NCBI GenBank assembly: GCA_020850415.1 | Contig: JADZER010000024.1 | Coordinates: 62,001 to 126,000, forward strand | Source of the DNA: Phycisphaerales bacterium | Lineage (GTDB): Bacteria; Planctomycetota; Phycisphaerae; Phycisphaerales; UBA1924 | Direction: 5' to 3' | Length of the DNA: 64,000 bases | Part shown: one piece after another, positions 26,434 through 36,900 of the stretch | Layout: the number at the start of each line of letters is the position of its first letter | Numbering within the stretch: position 1 is the stretch's first letter | Notes under the pieces: model-generated | Database searches by the model: none | What the model saw: only the letters and a program-made list of their open reading frames with translations | Told to the model about the DNA's origin: nothing | Program-made: the position numbers and the translations under genes

Positions 26434-28427
26434 CCTTCCGCGAGCGACTGGGCGCGGCCAACCGCCTGCAGCGGTCCCGGGTCTTCAAGATCGTGGCGAC
26501 GATCGTGATCGCGGTCGCGGCGATCGCGACCGTCAGCACCTATGTCGTCCGCCAGACCGTGCCGGCCGGGCTCGGCCAGGACCAGACGGCGGTGCCCGAT
26601 GCCAGGCCCGACGAGGAGGAACTGACCGAGGTGGACCGGGCCTACCTGTCGGCGCTCGAGACCAGCCGGCGGACGATCGAGGGGGTGTTCCGGGCCCAGG
26701 CCGACTGGAAGAGCGTGGCGTTCGGCGCCGGCGCGGTGGCCGCGATGTCGATCGCCGTCGTCTGGCTGGGGCTCGGGCTCACCTACCTGGGGCTGCTGGC
26801 GGCGGCCGGGGCGGTCGGCTACCCGCTGATGCGGTTCGACGCCACCGCGACCGTGGGGCAGGTGTTCCTGGGGATCGTGTCGCTGACGGCCTCGTTCGCG
26901 GCGTTGCTGCAGCTGGCGCGGGTGCTCCTGAGCCACCCCGGCCCGGTGAGCTCGATCGCCCGCGTCGTGCTCGACGAGGCGGTGCGGATGAAGATCTCGC
27001 TGGTCTTCATCGTGATCCTGATCATCGGGCTCTCGGCCCTGCCCAACGCCCTGGACGCCGACCAGCCGCTCCGCTACCGCGTGCAGTCGTTCATGTCGTT
27101 CAGCACGGGGCTGTCCTTCTGGACCATCGCGATCCTGACGCTCCTGTTCGCGGCGGCGACGGTGACCTTCGAGCAGCGGGACAAGATCATCTGGCAGACG
27201 ATGACCAAGCCGGTGAGCGCGGCCAAGTACATCCTGGGCAAGTGGGTCGGGGTGTGCGCGATCAACGCGATCCTGCTGGCGGTGTGCGCGTCGGGGATTT
27301 TCCTCTTCGTCGAGTACCTCCGCGACCAGCCGGCCCTGGGCGAGCGGGCGGCGTTCGTGTCGGGGATGGGCGACGGCGCCCTGACGGAGGACCGAATCCT
27401 GCTCGAGACCCAGGTGCTCACCAGCCGCGTGTCGGTCTTCAATGAGGAGCCCTTCACCAGGAGCACCCCGGCGTTCCTGGAGGGGGCCGAGCAGTTCATA
27501 CGCGACCGGCAGGCGCTGGACGAGCGTTTCGGGGCCACCGGCGCCGAGCGGGCGAAGATCATCGACGACCTCTACACCGGGGCCATCACCGAGTACCGGT
27601 CGATCGAGCCGGGGAACTCGGAGCGGTACATCTTCCGGGGCCTGGGCAAGGCCCGCGAGCGCGGGGTGCTGCTCAATTTCCGGCACCGTATCGACGCGGG
27701 CAGCAACCGCCCCGACGAGTTCTACGAGGTCACCTTCGAGTTCACCGACGGGTCGCGCCTCATCCAGCGCATGAGCGGCGGGTACTGGCACGCGGCCCGG
27801 GTGTACCCCACGGCGATCTACGAGGTCACCGACAAGATGCTCGCGGAGACCGAGCCCGACCGGCGCGGGGCGCTGCGGGACCTCGACGGCGCGCTGGTCA
27901 TGCAGGTCATCAACGCCGATGCCGAGACCGGGCTGGTGAACCGGGACACGATCACCTTCCCGCCCGAGGGGCTGGAGATCTCCTACCCGGTGGGCAGCTA
28001 CCGGCTGAACTTCGTCCGCGCGATGTTCGTCCTGTGGGCCAAGCTCGCCTTCCTGGCGATCGTGGCGATCTGGGCGTCGACATTCCTCTCGTTCCCCGTC
28101 GCGTGCGTGGTGGCGTTCGGGGTGTTTCTCGCGGCGGAGGGCTCGGGCTACCTCCGCCAGAGCGTGGAATCCTTCGCCACGACCAACCAGCAGGGCCAGG
28201 TGCAGATCTTCAACCTGATCGCCGCGTCGGTGACGCGGGTGGTCGCCGGGGCGTTCAGCCTGTACGCCGACCTGCGCCCGACCAAGCGGCTGGTGCAGGG
28301 GCAGCTGATCCCGGTTTCGAGCGTGCTGAGCGGGGCGGCGTTCATCGCGGCCACGAGCGCGGCGTTGTACCTGGCGGCGGTGGTGACCTTCCGCCGGCGC
28401 GAACTGGCCACCTACTCCGGACGATAG
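26430..28427 (+). CDS. ABC-2 type permease
   Basis: This 665-residue membrane protein has about seven hydrophobic segments. They are grouped at about 20-40, 95-150, 190-210, 225-245, 275-295, and at the C-terminus about 530-650, with a roughly 220-residue extracytoplasmic domain (about 305-525). The cytoplasmic FEQRDKIIWQTMTKPVSAAKYILGKW stretch, just after a membrane segment, is the ABC-2 coupling motif, comparable to the one in the 18935 permease. GTG 26430 overlaps the ATPase stop codon. Together they form one exporter. The substrate is unknown. Confidence 0.8.
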   Translation: MTFRERLGAANRLQRSRVFKIVATIVIAVAAIATVSTYVVRQTVPAGLGQDQTAVPDARPDEEELTEVDRAYLSALETSRRTIEGVFRAQADWKSVAFGAGAVAAMSIAVVWLGLGLTYLGLLAAAGAVGYPLMRFDATATVGQVFLGIVSLTASFAALLQLARVLLSHPGPVSSIARVVLDEAVRMKISLVFIVILIIGLSALPNALDADQPLRYRVQSFMSFSTGLSFWTIAILTLLFAAATVTFEQRDKIIWQTMTKPVSAAKYILGKWVGVCAINAILLAVCASGIFLFVEYLRDQPALGERAAFVSGMGDGALTEDRILLETQVLTSRVSVFNEEPFTRSTPAFLEGAEQFIRDRQALDERFGATGAERAKIIDDLYTGAITEYRSIEPGNSERYIFRGLGKARERGVLLNFRHRIDAGSNRPDEFYEVTFEFTDGSRLIQRMSGGYWHAARVYPTAIYEVTDKMLAETEPDRRGALRDLDGALVMQVINADAETGLVNRDTITFPPEGLEISYPVGSYRLNFVRAMFVLWAKLAFLAIVAIWASTFLSFPVACVVAFGVFLAAEGSGYLRQSVESFATTNQQGQVQIFNLIAASVTRVVAGAFSLYADLRPTKRLVQGQLIPVSSVLSGAAFIAATSAALYLAAVVTFRRRELATYSGR

Positions 28428-28472
28428 AACCCCGGGCGGCGCACCCGCCCCGACGAGGCAGCACCCCGACCG

Positions 28473-30434
28473 ATGAAGCGTGACACGATCATCCAGCTCG
28501 GCGCCGCGACGCTCGGCCTGGCCTGCCTGGGGCTCTCGGGCGGGCTGTCGTCGTCGATCAGCAACTCGGCCGGGCGCAACCAGCTCACCTACGCGGACAC
28601 GGCCGAGGAGGGCGACCCGCCGGAGGTCGCGCTGGGCATCGCGATGGGGGCGTTCCGCGGGATCTTCGTGAACTGGCTGTGGTTCCGCGCCAACGAGATG
28701 AAGGAGAAGGGCCAGTACTACGAGGCGATGGAGCTGGCCCGGGCGATCACGACGCTCCAGCCGCGGTTCCCGCAGGTTTGGGTCTTCCACGCGTGGAACA
28801 TGGCGTACAACATCTCGGTCGCGACGAACACGCCGGAGGAGCGGTGGCAGTGGGTGGACGCCGGGGTCCGCCTTCTGCGCAAGGAGGGGATCCGGGCGAA
28901 CCCCAACGACATGCTCCTGCACAAGGAGCTGGCGTGGATCTTCCTGCACAAGATCGCGGGGATCACCGACGACGCGAACCAGTACTACAAGCGCCAGGTG
29001 GCGCAGGAGTGGACGATCGTGCTGGGCGACCCGCCGGCGCGGTCGATCGAGAGCCGGACGCGCGAGGGCGCAACGGAGCAGTTCGTCGCGTGGCTGGGCG
29101 GGATCGCCGACGCGCCGGACACGATCGAGGCCCTGCGCGCCGCGGACCCGGCCGCCGGGGAGCTCTTCGACAGGGTCAACGCCCTGACCGACGGGCGGGG
29201 GTCCTACGACATCCTCCGCCGGTACGAGTCGCACCACGCGATGCGGACCTCGATCTTCCGGGCCCAGGCCGAGGCGAGCATGGGCGAGCAGAACCGCGCC
29301 TTCGCCTCGCTGATGGACGACCCCCGGTTCAAGGACGCGTGGCCGGCCCTGCTCAACCACCTGCGCAGGCGGCTGCTCCTCGACGAGTACAACATGGAGC
29401 CCGAGCGGATGATCCGCTACACCCGCAAGTACGGGCCGATCGACTGGCGCCACCCCGCGGCCCACGCGCTGTACTGGTCGGCGCGGGGCGTCGAGGAGTC
29501 GCTCGGGCGCTGGACCGACGAGAGCCGGCGAGACTACGACTTCATCAACACCGACCGGGTCACGATCCAGGCCCTCCAGGAGCTCTACCGCTCCGGCGAT
29601 GTCTACTTCAACTTCTTCGACTCGATCGCCGGGAACAGCGGCGCCTACCAGCTCGCCCCCAACGCCGCGTTCGTCGAGAGCTACGGCGAGGTGCTCGAGG
29701 AGCTGATCGACCGCTCGTGGGCCGACCAGGACAAGCGGCCGTACACGGTCTACTCGGCCGGGTACGAGAACTTCCTCCGCGACGCGATCCGGTTCTTCTA
29801 CCGGCGCGGGCAGAAGGACCTCGCCCAGGAGTACTACCACCGCCTCGGCACCTACCCGCGCCAGAACATCAACGACCCGTTCTTCAAGGTCGATGTCTCG
29901 ATGACGCTGGACGCGTTCGTGCTCAAGGAGCTGCAGGACGACCGGGTCCGCTCGCCCTATGTGATGGTCTCGGAGGTCATGGGCTCGCTGCAGGGCGCGT
30001 ATGTCAACGGCCTGCTCGCCGGCGACGACGAGGTGTTCCGCACCGGCTACGACTGGGCCCGCCAGGCCCACCGGTACTACTACGAGACCCAGGTCCGCGA
30101 CATCGTCGCCGGCGGCACCGACACCCGCACCGGCGTGCTCGACCCGGACTTCCGCATCGTCGCCGGCGACACCTTCGCCCGCATCATCCAGCTCATGCGG
30201 GTCGATCAGGCCTCGTTCATGTTCCAGCGGGCGCCGGTGGACCTCCAGCAGTTCGCGTACGACTTCCTGCTCGCGGCGTGGAAGCCGGAGATCGACACCC
30301 AGGCCGCGGCCGGGACCGGACGCCCCTTCGAGGAGATGTTCCCCGAGCCGCCGGGCATGGACGCGCACCGGGCGTACCTCGCCCAGGTCCGTGCCGAGCG
30401 GCAAGCCAAGCAGGCCGACCTGGAGCAGAACTGA
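28473..30434 (+). CDS. Membrane-anchored TPR-like protein of the SPFH-ABC operon
   Basis: I do not know this 653-residue family. An N-terminal hydrophobic segment (about 7-25) serves as a signal or anchor. The rest is helical, with aromatic-rich repeats such as FRANEMKEKGQYYEAMELARAITTLQPRFPQVW that look like tetratricopeptide units, and a run of tyrosine/tryptophan-rich segments to the end. ATG 28473 lies 45 nt behind the permease, so it is probably part of the same operon and could be a periplasmic partner. No catalytic motif is seen. Confidence 0.7.
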   Translation: MKRDTIIQLGAATLGLACLGLSGGLSSSISNSAGRNQLTYADTAEEGDPPEVALGIAMGAFRGIFVNWLWFRANEMKEKGQYYEAMELARAITTLQPRFPQVWVFHAWNMAYNISVATNTPEERWQWVDAGVRLLRKEGIRANPNDMLLHKELAWIFLHKIAGITDDANQYYKRQVAQEWTIVLGDPPARSIESRTREGATEQFVAWLGGIADAPDTIEALRAADPAAGELFDRVNALTDGRGSYDILRRYESHHAMRTSIFRAQAEASMGEQNRAFASLMDDPRFKDAWPALLNHLRRRLLLDEYNMEPERMIRYTRKYGPIDWRHPAAHALYWSARGVEESLGRWTDESRRDYDFINTDRVTIQALQELYRSGDVYFNFFDSIAGNSGAYQLAPNAAFVESYGEVLEELIDRSWADQDKRPYTVYSAGYENFLRDAIRFFYRRGQKDLAQEYYHRLGTYPRQNINDPFFKVDVSMTLDAFVLKELQDDRVRSPYVMVSEVMGSLQGAYVNGLLAGDDEVFRTGYDWARQAHRYYYETQVRDIVAGGTDTRTGVLDPDFRIVAGDTFARIIQLMRVDQASFMFQRAPVDLQQFAYDFLLAAWKPEIDTQAAAGTGRPFEEMFPEPPGMDAHRAYLAQVRAERQAKQADLEQN

Positions 30435-30553
30435 CCGCCCCGCCGACACGGCGCCCAAGGCGCCGGATTGGCTTGCGGTCCGGGCCCGGGGAGCCGATAC
30501 TGGACCCAGAGGGCCGGAACCGTGCACCCCACGGCCCCAGGGAAAGGGCCGGC

Positions 30554-32494
30554 GTGGGCCAAGAGCGCATCGAGTCCGCCCCCGAGGGCGCCCGGCACCG
30601 GGCGTTCATGGCGGCGTTGCTGCGCGACCTGGAGGCCCTCGACCGGATGATCGAGACCGGGCAGATCGAGTCGGGGGTCCGCCGGATCGGGGCCGAGCAG
30701 GAGGTGGTGCTGGTCGACGGGGACTGGCGCCCGTCGGCGCGGGGGTTTGACCTGGTGACGCACCTGCGGGAGGTGCTGGGGGAGCGGCGGTTCGTCTACG
30801 AGCTGGCGCGGTTCAACGCGGAGATCAATATCGCGCCGGTCGCGGTCGGGCCCGGGATGCTGGAGCGGTTCGAGTCGGAGCTGACGGGGGCGCTGTCGCT
30901 GCTGGCCAATGTCGGGTGCGCCTTCGGGTGCCGGCCGGTGCTCGCGGGGATCGTGCCGTCGATCGAGCTGCGCGACCTGGGGCTGCCGAACATCTCGCCG
31001 ATCGGGCGGTACTGCGAGATGGAGCAGCTCATGCGCCGGATGCGGGGGCGCGATGTCGAGCTGTCGCTCAAGGGGGCCGACGAGCTGACGCTGCACTTCC
31101 CCTCGCTCATGCTCGAGGCGTTCAACACCAGCTTCCAGGTGCACCTCCAGGTCTCGGCGGAGGAGTTCGCGACGGTCTACAACCTCTCGCAGCTGCTGGC
31201 GGCGCCGATCCTCGCGGCGTGCGCGAACAGCCCGCTGCTGCTGGGCAAGCGGCTGTGGCGGGAGACGCGGATCGCGATCTTCCAGCAGGCGATCGACACG
31301 CGGCGCGTCAGCGCCGGGGCGCACCGGGAGACCGTCGGGCGCGTGCGATTCGGCGAGGGCTGGGTCCGCCGCTCGGCCAGCGAGATCTTCCGGACCGACA
31401 TCGCCCGGTTCCGCCTGCTCTTCGGCGACGCCCAGGCCGAGGACCCCGCCGAGGCGATCGGGGCCGGCCGGGCGCCGGCCCTGCAGGCCCTCGCGCTGCA
31501 CAACGGCACGGTCTACCGCTGGAACCGGGCCTGCTACGGCGTCACCGAGGGCAGGCCCCACCTGCGCATCGAGAACCGCTACCTGCCCAGCGGGCCCACG
31601 ATCATCGACGAGCTGGCCAACGCCGCCCTGTGGATCGGCGCCATGCTCGCCGCACCGCGCGTCATCGGCGACCCGGCCGGGCGGTTCGCCTTCGACGACG
31701 CGGCGAACAACTTTCTGCGTGCCGCCCGGCAGGGGCTCGACACCAACCTCGCGTGGCTCGACGGCGGGAGCCACCGGGCGGGCGACCTGCTGCGCCGGGA
31801 GATCATCCCGCTTGCCCGCGAGGGGCTCCGCGGCGCCGGGCTGGGGGAGGGGGAGATCGCGCGGTACCTGGGCGTCGTCGAGGCCCGGGTCCAGACCGGC
31901 CAGACCGGGGCCTGCTGGCAGGTCGGGTCGTTTAACGGGCTCGTCAAGCACCTGCGCCGCGGACGGGCGGTGGTGTGCCTCACGGCGGCGATGGCGGCCC
32001 GGGCCGAGACCGGCGAGCCCGTGCACACCTGGGGCCTGGCTGAGATCGGGGAGTGCGCCGCCCAGCCGGCCGCGTACTGGCGCGTGGGGCAGATCATGTC
32101 CACCAACCTGTACACCGTGCACGAGGGCGAGCTGGTGGATCTGGTGCTGCGGATCATGGACTGGCAGCAGATCCGGCATGTGCTCGTCGAGGACGACGAC
32201 CACCACCTGGTGGGGATCATCTTCTGGCGCCAGGTGCTGGCCTACCTGGGCGACCCGGCGCGGCGCGACGCGCACCTGGCGGCGGGGGAGATCATGCTCC
32301 GCGACCCGGTCACCGCGACGCCGGAGACGACGGCGTGCGAGGCGATCGCCCTGCTCCGCGAGCACGAGGTCTCGGCGCTGCCGGTCGTGGACGAGGGGCG
32401 GCTCGTGGGCATCGTGACCGAGCAGGACTTCGCGCGGATCGCGGGGGAGATGCTTGAGGAGCGGCGGCGCGAGAGGAACGATCAACAGGCATGA
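30554..32494 (+). CDS. Glutamate-cysteine ligase-like (GCS2) protein fused to two CBS domains
   Basis: This 646-residue protein combines a GCS2-type carboxylate-amine ligase domain (about 20-430) with a pair of CBS domains (about 510-640). The ligase part shows IGAEQEVVL, FELTLHFPSL-like and LRIENRYLPSGPT segments. Each CBS unit shows a VGQIMS/AGEIML start and an LVGI(I/V) end. CBS pairs usually bind adenine nucleotides, so the ligase may be allosterically controlled. The start is GTG 30554 after GGGAAAGG. The stop overlaps the next ATG. Whether the product is a gamma-glutamyl compound is unknown. Confidence 0.75.
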   Translation: MGQERIESAPEGARHRAFMAALLRDLEALDRMIETGQIESGVRRIGAEQEVVLVDGDWRPSARGFDLVTHLREVLGERRFVYELARFNAEINIAPVAVGPGMLERFESELTGALSLLANVGCAFGCRPVLAGIVPSIELRDLGLPNISPIGRYCEMEQLMRRMRGRDVELSLKGADELTLHFPSLMLEAFNTSFQVHLQVSAEEFATVYNLSQLLAAPILAACANSPLLLGKRLWRETRIAIFQQAIDTRRVSAGAHRETVGRVRFGEGWVRRSASEIFRTDIARFRLLFGDAQAEDPAEAIGAGRAPALQALALHNGTVYRWNRACYGVTEGRPHLRIENRYLPSGPTIIDELANAALWIGAMLAAPRVIGDPAGRFAFDDAANNFLRAARQGLDTNLAWLDGGSHRAGDLLRREIIPLAREGLRGAGLGEGEIARYLGVVEARVQTGQTGACWQVGSFNGLVKHLRRGRAVVCLTAAMAARAETGEPVHTWGLAEIGECAAQPAAYWRVGQIMSTNLYTVHEGELVDLVLRIMDWQQIRHVLVEDDDHHLVGIIFWRQVLAYLGDPARRDAHLAAGEIMLRDPVTATPETTACEAIALLREHEVSALPVVDEGRLVGIVTEQDFARIAGEMLEERRRERNDQQA

Positions 32495-33852
32495 GCGGCT
32501 TTGACCCCCACAACCCCGACCGGTGGCAGCGGGTGGTGGGCGATGTGGTGGGCGAGGTGCGGGGCGAGGTGCGGGGCGAGCGGGAGGGGCCGACGCTCGT
32601 GTGCGTGGGCGGCGTGCACGGCAACGAGCCGGCGGGCGTGCTCGCGTCGGCGCGGGTGGTCGAGAGGCTGGCCGCCTCGCCGGGCGTGCTGCGGGGGCGG
32701 TTCCTCGCGCTGACGGGCAACCTGCGGGCGCTGCGCCGGGGCGACCCGGCGCTGCGGTACCAGGCCCGCGACCTCAACCGCGCGTTCACCGACGAGGCCA
32801 TCGCGGACGCCCAGGGCGCCCCGCCCCACGCCCGGGACCCCGAGCAGGCGGAGGTCGCGGAGCTGGTCACGGAGTTGGTCGGGTTGCTGGACGGCGCGGG
32901 GTTCCCGGCGGGCAGCGCCCTCTTGGACCTGCACACCTTCTCCTCGCCCGGGGCGCCCTTCGCGTATGTGGAGGACTCGCTGCCGGCGCGCCGGCTGGGG
33001 CTGGCGCTGGGGCTGCCGCTGATCGTCGGGCTCGACGAGGAGCTGCGGGGCCTGCTGGCCGACTACGCGACCAACCGGCTCGGGCTGCCGTCGCTGGTGG
33101 TGGAGGCCGGGCTGCACGAGGACCCGGGGGCGGTCGCTGTGCACGAGAGCGCGGTGTGGGTGACGCTCGAGACGCTCGGCATGATCGGCGACGCCGACGC
33201 GCTGGCGGGGTTCGACGCGCGGGCGCTCCTGCGCGGGCGGGCGGGGCGTCAGGCGGGGCGGTTCTACGACATCCGACACCGCGAGCCGGAGGGCGATCCG
33301 CCGGTGGAGATGCTGGACCGCGCCCGGGCGTTCACCCGCGTGTGGAAGGGGCTCACGCCGGTCGCCGTGCGCGCGCACGCCGACGGCCGGCGCCGGGTGC
33401 TCCGTGCCGCGGCGGACGGGATCCTGTTCATGCCCAACCGCCAGCAGCGCAAGCTGCCGGCCGACGACGCGTACTTCATCCTCCGCCCGATCTGGCGTCG
33501 GTTCGTCGGCGTGTCGGGCTGGCTGCGCCAGCGGGCGTGGGCGCACCGGCTGCTGGCGGCACTGCCCGGCGTCCGCCCCGACCCCGACCGGCCCCACACG
33601 CTGCTGGTCGATCACGATGTCGCGGCGCTGATGGCGCGGGACATCCTGCACCTGTTCGGCTACCGCGTGGTGCGGTCGGGCCCGTCGCCCTACCGGCGCT
33701 GGCCCACGCGGGCGGTGATGGCGGTGTGGGTGCTGGGCCGGGCGCTGCTCCGCGTCGGGGGCGTGCTGCCCACCGGCCGGGACGAGATCTGGGTGGTGCG
33801 GCGGCACCGGCTGGATGTCGAGGGTTTCCCTCGGCCCGAGAACTCGCGCTGA
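32491..33852 (+). CDS. Succinylglutamate desuccinylase/aspartoacylase family protein
   Basis: The 453-residue product is a zinc-dependent M14-type amidohydrolase in its first 290 residues. The metal ligands are His43 and Glu46 in GVHGNEPAG and His148 in LLDLHTF. The substrate-binding DLNR motif is at 94-97 and the catalytic Glu205 is in VVEAGLH. A C-terminal extension of about 160 residues is not recognised. Its ATG overlaps the stop of the GCS2-CBS gene, so a ligase and an amide hydrolase are made together. The substrate is unknown. Confidence 0.8.
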   Translation: MSGFDPHNPDRWQRVVGDVVGEVRGEVRGEREGPTLVCVGGVHGNEPAGVLASARVVERLAASPGVLRGRFLALTGNLRALRRGDPALRYQARDLNRAFTDEAIADAQGAPPHARDPEQAEVAELVTELVGLLDGAGFPAGSALLDLHTFSSPGAPFAYVEDSLPARRLGLALGLPLIVGLDEELRGLLADYATNRLGLPSLVVEAGLHEDPGAVAVHESAVWVTLETLGMIGDADALAGFDARALLRGRAGRQAGRFYDIRHREPEGDPPVEMLDRARAFTRVWKGLTPVAVRAHADGRRRVLRAAADGILFMPNRQQRKLPADDAYFILRPIWRRFVGVSGWLRQRAWAHRLLAALPGVRPDPDRPHTLLVDHDVAALMARDILHLFGYRVVRSGPSPYRRWPTRAVMAVWVLGRALLRVGGVLPTGRDEIWVVRRHRLDVEGFPRPENSR

Positions 33853-33893
33853 GGCGTTCGGTGTGGCGCCGCAACCCCGCCGGGCCGTTCCAC

Positions 33894-33899
33894 TATGCT
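33894..33899 (+). promoter_or_regulatory. -10-like box (TATGCT), peptidase gene
   Basis: TATGCT lies 39 nt before ATG 33939, with GGGAGG 5 nt before the ATG, so this gene has an ordinary leader. The same box and context (CACTATGCTGGA) recurs before the Mrr-like gene. Confidence 0.45.
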
Positions 33900-33938
33900 G
33901 GAGGACCATGCTGGGGGACCAGCCCCAGGGAGGATGCC

Positions 33939-36900
33939 ATGCCGACGACCCGAGTCATCCGTCTGCTGTCCGTGCCGGTGTGTGGCGTGGCGTTGCTCGC
34001 CATCGCGCCGAGCCCCGCTCGCGTGGCGCCGGCGGTCGCGGCCCTTGCCGGCCAGCCCGCGAGCGCGGCGCAGGAGGAGGCCAAGGCCGCCGACGGCGCG
34101 AAGGCCGATGAGAAGGCTGGCGAGAAGGACGACGGGAAGCTCACGCTCGAGCGGATGTTCACGGAGAAGTCCTACTGGGGCCCGAGCGCGGGCAACATGG
34201 CGTTCAGCCACGACGGGCGGTTCGCGGCGTTCCTGTACCGGCCGTGGGCCGAGCGGCGCCACGGGAGCGACCTCTACATCTACGACACGACCACGGGCCA
34301 GTCGCGCCGGATCACGAGTGTGGGGCGGATGGCCGAGTACCAGGCGGACGCCCGCGAGGTGCGCGACGACCGCGAGAAGCAGGCCAAGGGGGCGGGGATA
34401 ACCCTCGCCCAGCTCGCCCGGGAGCAGGCCGAGCGGCTGGGGTGGGCGCGGGACACGCCGGCCGGCGCGTGGGCGGGCGAGGCGACCAGCAACGACGAGC
34501 AGCCCGCGGTGCGCCCGGGCGCGTGCGAGCTCAGCCTCGACGCCTCGGGGAAGGGGCTGCGCGGGGAGCTGCGCGTGGGCCTGGTGCGCCTGCCGCTCGA
34601 GAAGGCCGAGTTCGACGACGCCGAGCGGAAGCTCACGGCGGAGATCGACGACAAGGGGCTAAAGGTCAAGGGCAAGCTCGAGGCGACGCTCGCGGAGGAT
34701 GGCTCGGGGCTCTCGGGGACAATCACGCTCGAGGACCCCGCGCAGACGCTGGCGTTCACCCTCGCGCCCAAGGGCGCAGAAGAGGCCGGCGAGGACGAGC
34801 CCCGCGAGCCGAAGGGGGTGCTCGGGGCGATCGCCGAGCGGCTGACGCTCGGCGATGTCGTGCTCGACACCGACGCGGAGATCAACGACGAGAAGGACGG
34901 CAAGCGGCCGGACAAGATGGCCCCGCGATACTCGGGCGTGCAGGGATACGAGTGGTCGGAGGTCGCGCACGAGATGCTCGTCATCGCCGGCGGCGACATC
35001 TACCGCCTGACCATCGACGCGCCGGCGTGGGACGCGCCGATCGAACGCCCCAAGGCCGCGGAGCCAGAGGCGCCCGCCGACGGGGCGGCGCCGGAGGCCG
35101 AGGGAGCCGAGCCGGCCGCCGGGGCCGACGGGGGCGAGGCTCAGGATGACGGGCAGGACGACGGCCAGGTTGACGGGCAGGAGGGCGGGCAGGAAGAGGG
35201 CGGCGACGGGGCGGGCGACGACGCGGAGCAGCCCGAGGAATCGGCGCCGGAGGCGGAGGCCGAGAAGAAGAAGGCCAAGGCGGACCCCAAGCCCGTGGCG
35301 CCCTACCGGGGCACGCTGGAGCGTCTCACGCGCACCCGCGAGCGGGAGAGTGATGTGCAGTACCTGCCGGACAGCGCGGGCTACACCTACCTGCGCGACG
35401 GGGCGCTGCTGCGGGTCTCGTTCGGCGACCACCGGATCGTCCAGCTCGACCCCGAGCTCAAGGACGGCGAGCGGATGGTGGGCTACCAGATCAGCCCCGA
35501 CGGCAAGCGCCTGGTGTTCCTGGCCAACCGGGGCGACAACTTCTGGGGCTCGGGGCGCCAGGTCACGATCGTGAACTACCGCGACCGGTTCGCCCGCGCC
35601 GAGACGGTCACGCGCCACATGCCCGACGACCCGTGGCCCGAAGCGTTCAGCAGCGTGTACCTCTACGACCTGCGCGGGCACGACACCGAGGAGGGCACGC
35701 TCGAGCGGGTCTTCACCAAGCGCATCACCGGCCCCCGCGACATCCTCCGCGTCCCGGAGTGGTCGCCCGACTCCGGGCGCGTCGCGTTCGCGGCCTTCGA
35801 GCAGTCGACCGGGCTGATTAAGATCCTCGAGGCCGGCTTCGTCGACAAGGACAAGGAAGACGAGAAGAAGGAGGACGCCAAGGCCGAGGACGCCCCCGCG
35901 ACCGAGGACACCGGGAAGACCGAGGACACCGAGAAGACCGGCGGCGACGCCGAGACCAAGCCGGACGCGAGCGGGGAGCCCGCGCCGGAGCCCAAGCCCG
36001 ACTTCAAGATCGAGAACGCCGCCGTCGTCTACGAGTTCTACCACTTCGGCGGGCCGAACACGCCGGTCATGGTCCACCCGCGGTATCTCCCCGACAGCCG
36101 GCGTCTCGCGTTCATCACCGAGCTCTCCGGCTACCGGCAGCTCCACCTGCTCGACCCCCGCTACCAGCAGCTCACCCAGCTGACGGAGGGCAGCTTCGAG
36201 GTCTACCCGTTCGAGCTCTCGAGGGACCACTCGACGATGTTCGCGACCGCGACCAAGGAGGACCCCAACGAGGAGCACGCCTACGCGATCGACCTGGAGA
36301 CCGGCGCGATGACGCTGCTGACGCCGGGCGAGGGCGTGTTCTCGCCCGTCGCCGTCTCCGACGACGGGTCGAAGGTGCTCGCCGGACGGACCGACTTCGG
36401 CGCGCCCGGCGAGCTGGTGGCGATCACCGGCGAGAACGGCGCCGCCAATGTTCTCACCATCCTCACCGACTCGCACCCCGAGGAGGCCCACAAGCTCACG
36501 ACGGTGAGCCCCGAGTACTTCTCCTACGAGAACCGGCACGGGCAGACCATCTACGGCCACATGTTCAAGCCCGAGGGCTGGAGCCCCGAGGACAAGCGGC
36601 CGCTGCTCGTCTATGTCTACGGCGGTCCGCTCGGCGAGCGCAAGATGGCGACGCGGGGCTCGTTCAACACCTCCAGCTACTTCTTCGCCCGGTACATGAC
36701 CGAGGCGCACGGCTGGGTGACGGCGACCATCGACCCCCGCGGGGCGTCTGGGTACGGCGCGGTCTTCGAGAAGGCCAACTTCGAGCAGGTCGGCAAGCCG
36801 CAGACCGAGGACCTCGTGGACGGCGCCAACTGGCTCGTCGAGCACGCGGGCGTGGACAAGGCCAAGATGGCCCTGCACGGCTGGTCGTTCGGCGGGTTCC

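Noticed and set aside
25845-30527. Open minus-strand frame of 1560 codons
   Set aside because: It is antisense to the ABC and TPR genes, with a histidine/arginine-rich translation and no family features.
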